This document shows positions 51,501 to 53,227 of a stretch of 53,227 nucleotides of DNA, in pieces. Origin of the DNA: Rhodospirillaceae bacterium (GTDB lineage: Bacteria; Pseudomonadota; Alphaproteobacteria; CACIAM-22H2). The notes beneath the pieces were generated by a model that saw only the letters and a program-made list of their open reading frames with translations, was not told where the DNA came from and ran no database searches. How positions within the stretch are numbered: position 1 is the first letter of the stretch; the number at the start of each line of letters is the position of its first letter. The stretch lies in the NCBI GenBank assembly GCA_027490975.1, contig JAIXXA010000071.1, forward strand, positions 1 to 53,227. Direction: 5' to 3'. The translations under genes were made by a program, and so were the position numbers.

Positions 51501-53227
51501 CGCTGCGCCTCGCTTGCGGCAAGAGCGGCCTTGTCCCTCTCGCGGAAGAAATCGGCAAGCTCTTTGGGGAAAATCTCGTAGTCCGACTTGCCGACGATGT
51601 CCTTGGCGGGCCGCCCGAACAGTTCGGCGAACTTCTCGTTGCCGATCGTGTAGACGCCGTCGAGGTCCTTGGCGAAGATGATGTCGGGGATCGAATCGAA
51701 GATCGATTTGAGCAATGCGCGCTCGAGCTCGAGGCTCTTGAGCGTGGCGTCGAGCTCGGCCTTGGCGCGCTTGCGTTCGGCGATGTCGCGCATGAACACG
51801 ATGACGAATTCCGTGCCGCCGAACGAAATGAATTTCGACAGCGTTTCGACGTCGATCGACGTGCCGTCGGGGCGCAGTACCACCTGCTCGACCGGCCGGT
51901 CGGCTTTGCGCGTCGAGACTTTGTCCCAGATGCGCGCCCACATCGCCTCGTCGACGCCCTTGACGTAGGTGGCCGCCTGCTTGCCGACGATGTCGGCGCG
52001 TTTGGCGCCGAACAGCGCTTCGGTGTTGGCGTTGGCCGCCACGTAATGGCCGCTGCGATCGACCCAGAAGATCGCGTCCGGCGCGTTCTCGAGCGCGTAC
52101 TGGATGCGCCGCATCTCGGCCTCGGCGGCACGCCTTGTCGAGATGTCGCGCATGAACGTCAGAATGAATTCTTTGCCGCCGAAGGAGATGTATTTGGACA
52201 GCGTTTCGACCGGCACCAACGTGCCGTCGGCGCGGATCAGCATCTGCTCGGCCGGATCGTCCACTTTGCGCGTCGACACCGCCTGCCAGACGATCTCCCA
52301 GATGCGCGCGTCGATGCCCTCGAACAGGCCGGCAGCGTTGCGGCCTGCGAGCGTTCCGCGCGGCATTCCGAAAAGCTTCTCGGCGTGGGTGTTTGCTTCG
52401 GCAAGGTTGCCCGTGCGGTCGAACCAAATGACCGCGTCGGGCGCGTTTTCGAGCGCGTACTGGATGCGGCGCAATTCGGCTTCGGCCGCACGGCGCTCGG
52501 AAATGTCGCGCACCGAGGCTGCCAGCAGGTCTTCGCCCGGCACCGGATTGAGCGCGATCTCGACCGGGAACTCGCGCCCGAGCGCGTCGATCGCAATGAG
52601 CTCTTGGCCGCGGCCCATGGCGCGGCTCTCGGGCTTGGCGGCGAAGGCTTGGCGCAGGCCGATATGCCCGCGTTGGAAGCGCGGCGGGATCAGCAATTCG
52701 ACCGGCTTGTCGAGCAGATCGGCGCGGCGGTACTTGAACAGCTCTTCGGCGCGCCGGTTCACGAAGCGCACGCGCCCCTCGCGGTCGACGATGAACATCG
52801 GATCGGGCGTGCCTTCGAAGATCGCGTCGGTCTTGGCGCGCTCGCGGCGCACGCGCTCTTCCGATTCGCGCTGCTCGGTCACGTCGGAGATCCACAGCAG
52901 CACGCACGGCTTGTCGTGGAATTCGATGCGCTCGGCCGAGACCTGCAGGATCGCGACGGTTTCTTCGCTGAGCTGCACCATGCCCTCGATCGACTGGGCG
53001 ACCGATTGGCGGCGCAGGCGCACGAACACGGCGTCGAGAAGGTCTTGCCCGCCCTCGGCACTCGGCAGCGCGAAGGCTTGGCCCACGAGATCGCGCTTGG
53101 GTTTGCCGAGCAGCACGGCCGCACGTTCGCTGGCGAAGATCGCGAGCCGGTCTTCGAGTCCGACGACCAAAGCGCCGGACGGGCTGCTGTCGAGCAGGCC
53201 CACGAGGCGCGATTCGCCCTCTTTGAG
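48590..53227 (-). CDS. Multi-PAS hybrid histidine kinase (5' end outside window)
   Basis: The open frame continues to the window edge (codons for LKEGESRL precede GTG 53203), so the N-terminus is missing. Numbering here is from 53203. Seven PAS-like domains lie at about 1-110, 125-238, 245-357, 365-477, 497-611, 622-729 and 738-865. The DHp domain has His894 (MSHEIRTP), and the ATPase domain runs to about 1115. A degenerate receiver (1125-1250) lacks the Asp. A true receiver has Asp1329 ([12 protein letters not shown]) and Lys1384, and the C-terminal HPt has His1483 ([10 protein letters not shown]). No membrane helix is seen in the present part. It is followed by its likely regulator. Confidence 0.92.
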   Translation of the reverse strand, partial: LKEGESRLVGLLDSSPSGALVVGLEDRLAIFASERAAVLLGKPKRDLVGQAFALPSAEGGQDLLDAVFVRLRRQSVAQSIEGMVQLSEETVAILQVSAERIEFHDKPCVLLWISDVTEQRESEERVRRERAKTDAIFEGTPDPMFIVDREGRVRFVNRRAEELFKYRRADLLDKPVELLIPPRFQRGHIGLRQAFAAKPESRAMGRGQELIAIDALGREFPVEIALNPVPGEDLLAASVRDISERRAAEAELRRIQYALENAPDAVIWFDRTGNLAEANTHAEKLFGMPRGTLAGRNAAGLFEGIDARIWEIVWQAVSTRKVDDPAEQMLIRADGTLVPVETLSKYISFGGKEFILTFMRDISTRRAAEAEMRRIQYALENAPDAIFWVDRSGHYVAANANTEALFGAKRADIVGKQAATYVKGVDEAMWARIWDKVSTRKADRPVEQVVLRPDGTSIDVETLSKFISFGGTEFVIVFMRDIAERKRAKAELDATLKSLELERALLKSIFDSIPDIIFAKDLDGVYTIGNEKFAELFGRPAKDIVGKSDYEIFPKELADFFRERDKAALAASEAQRNEEEVAYPDGRKALLDTQKTAIKAPDGTVLGLLGVARDITERKAAEKAMADQRAALQNILNNSPVGTAFTLKSRFHYMNPEFEKAFDTRPGDDASSIYANPEDRDALIADLKAGVAVRNREMVLVGKGGQKRPFLATFMPFVHEGEQGVMGWLLDISDRKAAEDKIKRANFLSDIALELTDSGHWYVDYSDPEHYYQSERAASILGEPIKQDGRYHLVEEWFARLLEADPAIAADASARYQGAVDGKYAQYDATYPYRRPADGKIVWVHAAGKLVREESSGKLQFMYGAYQDITAQKHAEAELQHAKEAAEEATKAKSSFLATMSHEIRTPMNGVMSMAEMLEQTELSADQREMSKVIRASAESLMTILNDILDFSKIEAGRIEFERLPIDVGDVVEEAAELIAARADEKGLDLVVDLDPALPSQIAGDPTRIRQIVLNYLSNAVKFTESGAVVAAVSLRAEPLGGKPARIAIEVRDSGIGMTQEQTAKLFRAFTQADSSTSRKFGGTGLGLSISQRLAEMMGGEVGVHSTPGKGSTFWFHFPADILEKAPARPTVDISDAKVVAFGFDGAARQALEHVLRTAGIAIPPQHDLETEIDGDIAALPKDALPIVLLRGASSEAIELSRRLTQAHPEARAILAAPRTLASTLKAAPEAGAFDAITMPLRRQRVWLAIAAALDRASLDQARAATTASDGNFVPPALEAARAANAAVLVAEDNKTNQYVIKRVLDRAGFASRFAFNGVEALKIMEAEPGYGMLLTDYHMPEMDGMVLTRTLRAREAATGARRMPIIVLTADALPETGKLVADAGGDDYLTKPMRYEIVRAALERWLPAGTALRKSASSRADAAAPAALAAAAPEAPPIDRAVLEDQLGSKSDDDIRAALQFFWESSSQGPADLDAALATGDAKAVREAAHAIKGTTASVGAAWLADLCREAEDGARAGDLARVRAVSPQIHAGFARLGRYISTF
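51779..52498 (-). repeat. Tandem duplicated PAS unit inside the hybrid kinase
   Basis: Two units of exactly 120 codons (52498-52139 and 52138-51779) both carry [20 protein letters not shown], then -FGGKEF/-FGGTEF and MRDI. About half of the residues match by eye. It is a recent internal duplication of one PAS domain plus its linker. Confidence 0.7.

Noticed and set aside
1-53227. tRNA, rRNA, CRISPR or transposase genes
   Set aside because: No clover-leaf T-loop signature, repeat-spacer pattern or transposase motif was seen in intergenic sequence on either strand.

Overview
The window is a contiguous piece of a GC-rich alphaproteobacterial chromosome, most like a Rhodospirillales member. The support is a CckA-type cell-cycle kinase, the gene order pyrF-trpF-trpB-trpA-accD-folC, an ffh-rpsP-rimM-trmD-rplS block followed by leuC/leuD/leuB and asd, a DUF2336 protein, a PmtA-like methyltransferase and many hybrid sensor kinases. 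The genus cannot be named from sequence alone. No rRNA, tRNA, CRISPR array or insertion sequence was seen. Both ends cut through genes: the infB 3' end on the left and a multi-PAS hybrid kinase 5' end on the right.

Left third (1-17.3 kb), mostly housekeeping. After infB come two histidine phosphatases on the plus strand. A long minus-strand run reads pyrF > trpF > trpB > trpA > accD > folC > cckA, tightly spaced and with several 4-base GTGA overlaps. pgk is divergent from it. Next are a DUF2336 gene broken by one in-frame TAA, a small unknown gene with a possible CtrA site upstream, a NUDIX hydrolase, a sterol-desaturase-family membrane enzyme, a 16-residue Lys/Ala peptide, and the coupled minus-strand set dapF > mtaB > ftsY.

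Middle (17.3-32.7 kb). The plus-strand ffh-rpsP-rimM-trmD-rplS block handles protein targeting, ribosome proteins, ribosome maturation and tRNA methylation. The leucine genes leuC-[RDD protein]-leuD-leuB follow. Between leuB and the next biosynthetic gene asd sits a lower-GC two-gene unit: an AAA/ABC-type ATPase translationally coupled to a RloB-like protein, with a promoter candidate buried in a near-perfect 21-bp inverted repeat that reaches the start codon. This is the best candidate for an accessory, probably anti-phage, system here. A PmtA-like phospholipid methyltransferase, asd, a secreted protein, a LysE exporter, pdxY, a malyl-CoA-lyase-like enzyme and a SAM methyltransferase follow.

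Right third (32.8-53.2 kb), signalling and catabolism. It holds a LuxR-type response regulator facing a stand-alone PAS/DHp-like protein, a methyl-accepting chemotaxis protein, and a coupled trio of secreted Cys-rich protein, 1355-residue tripartite hybrid kinase and receiver-only regulator. A CoA-transferase/crotonase pair, a gamma-glutamyltransferase with a 2-hydroxyacid dehydrogenase, a methyltransferase and a Tat-exported solute-binding or cyclohexadienyl-dehydratase-like protein come next. The window ends with a second phosphorelay: a hybrid kinase with about seven PAS domains and a regulator whose receiver carries an insertion.
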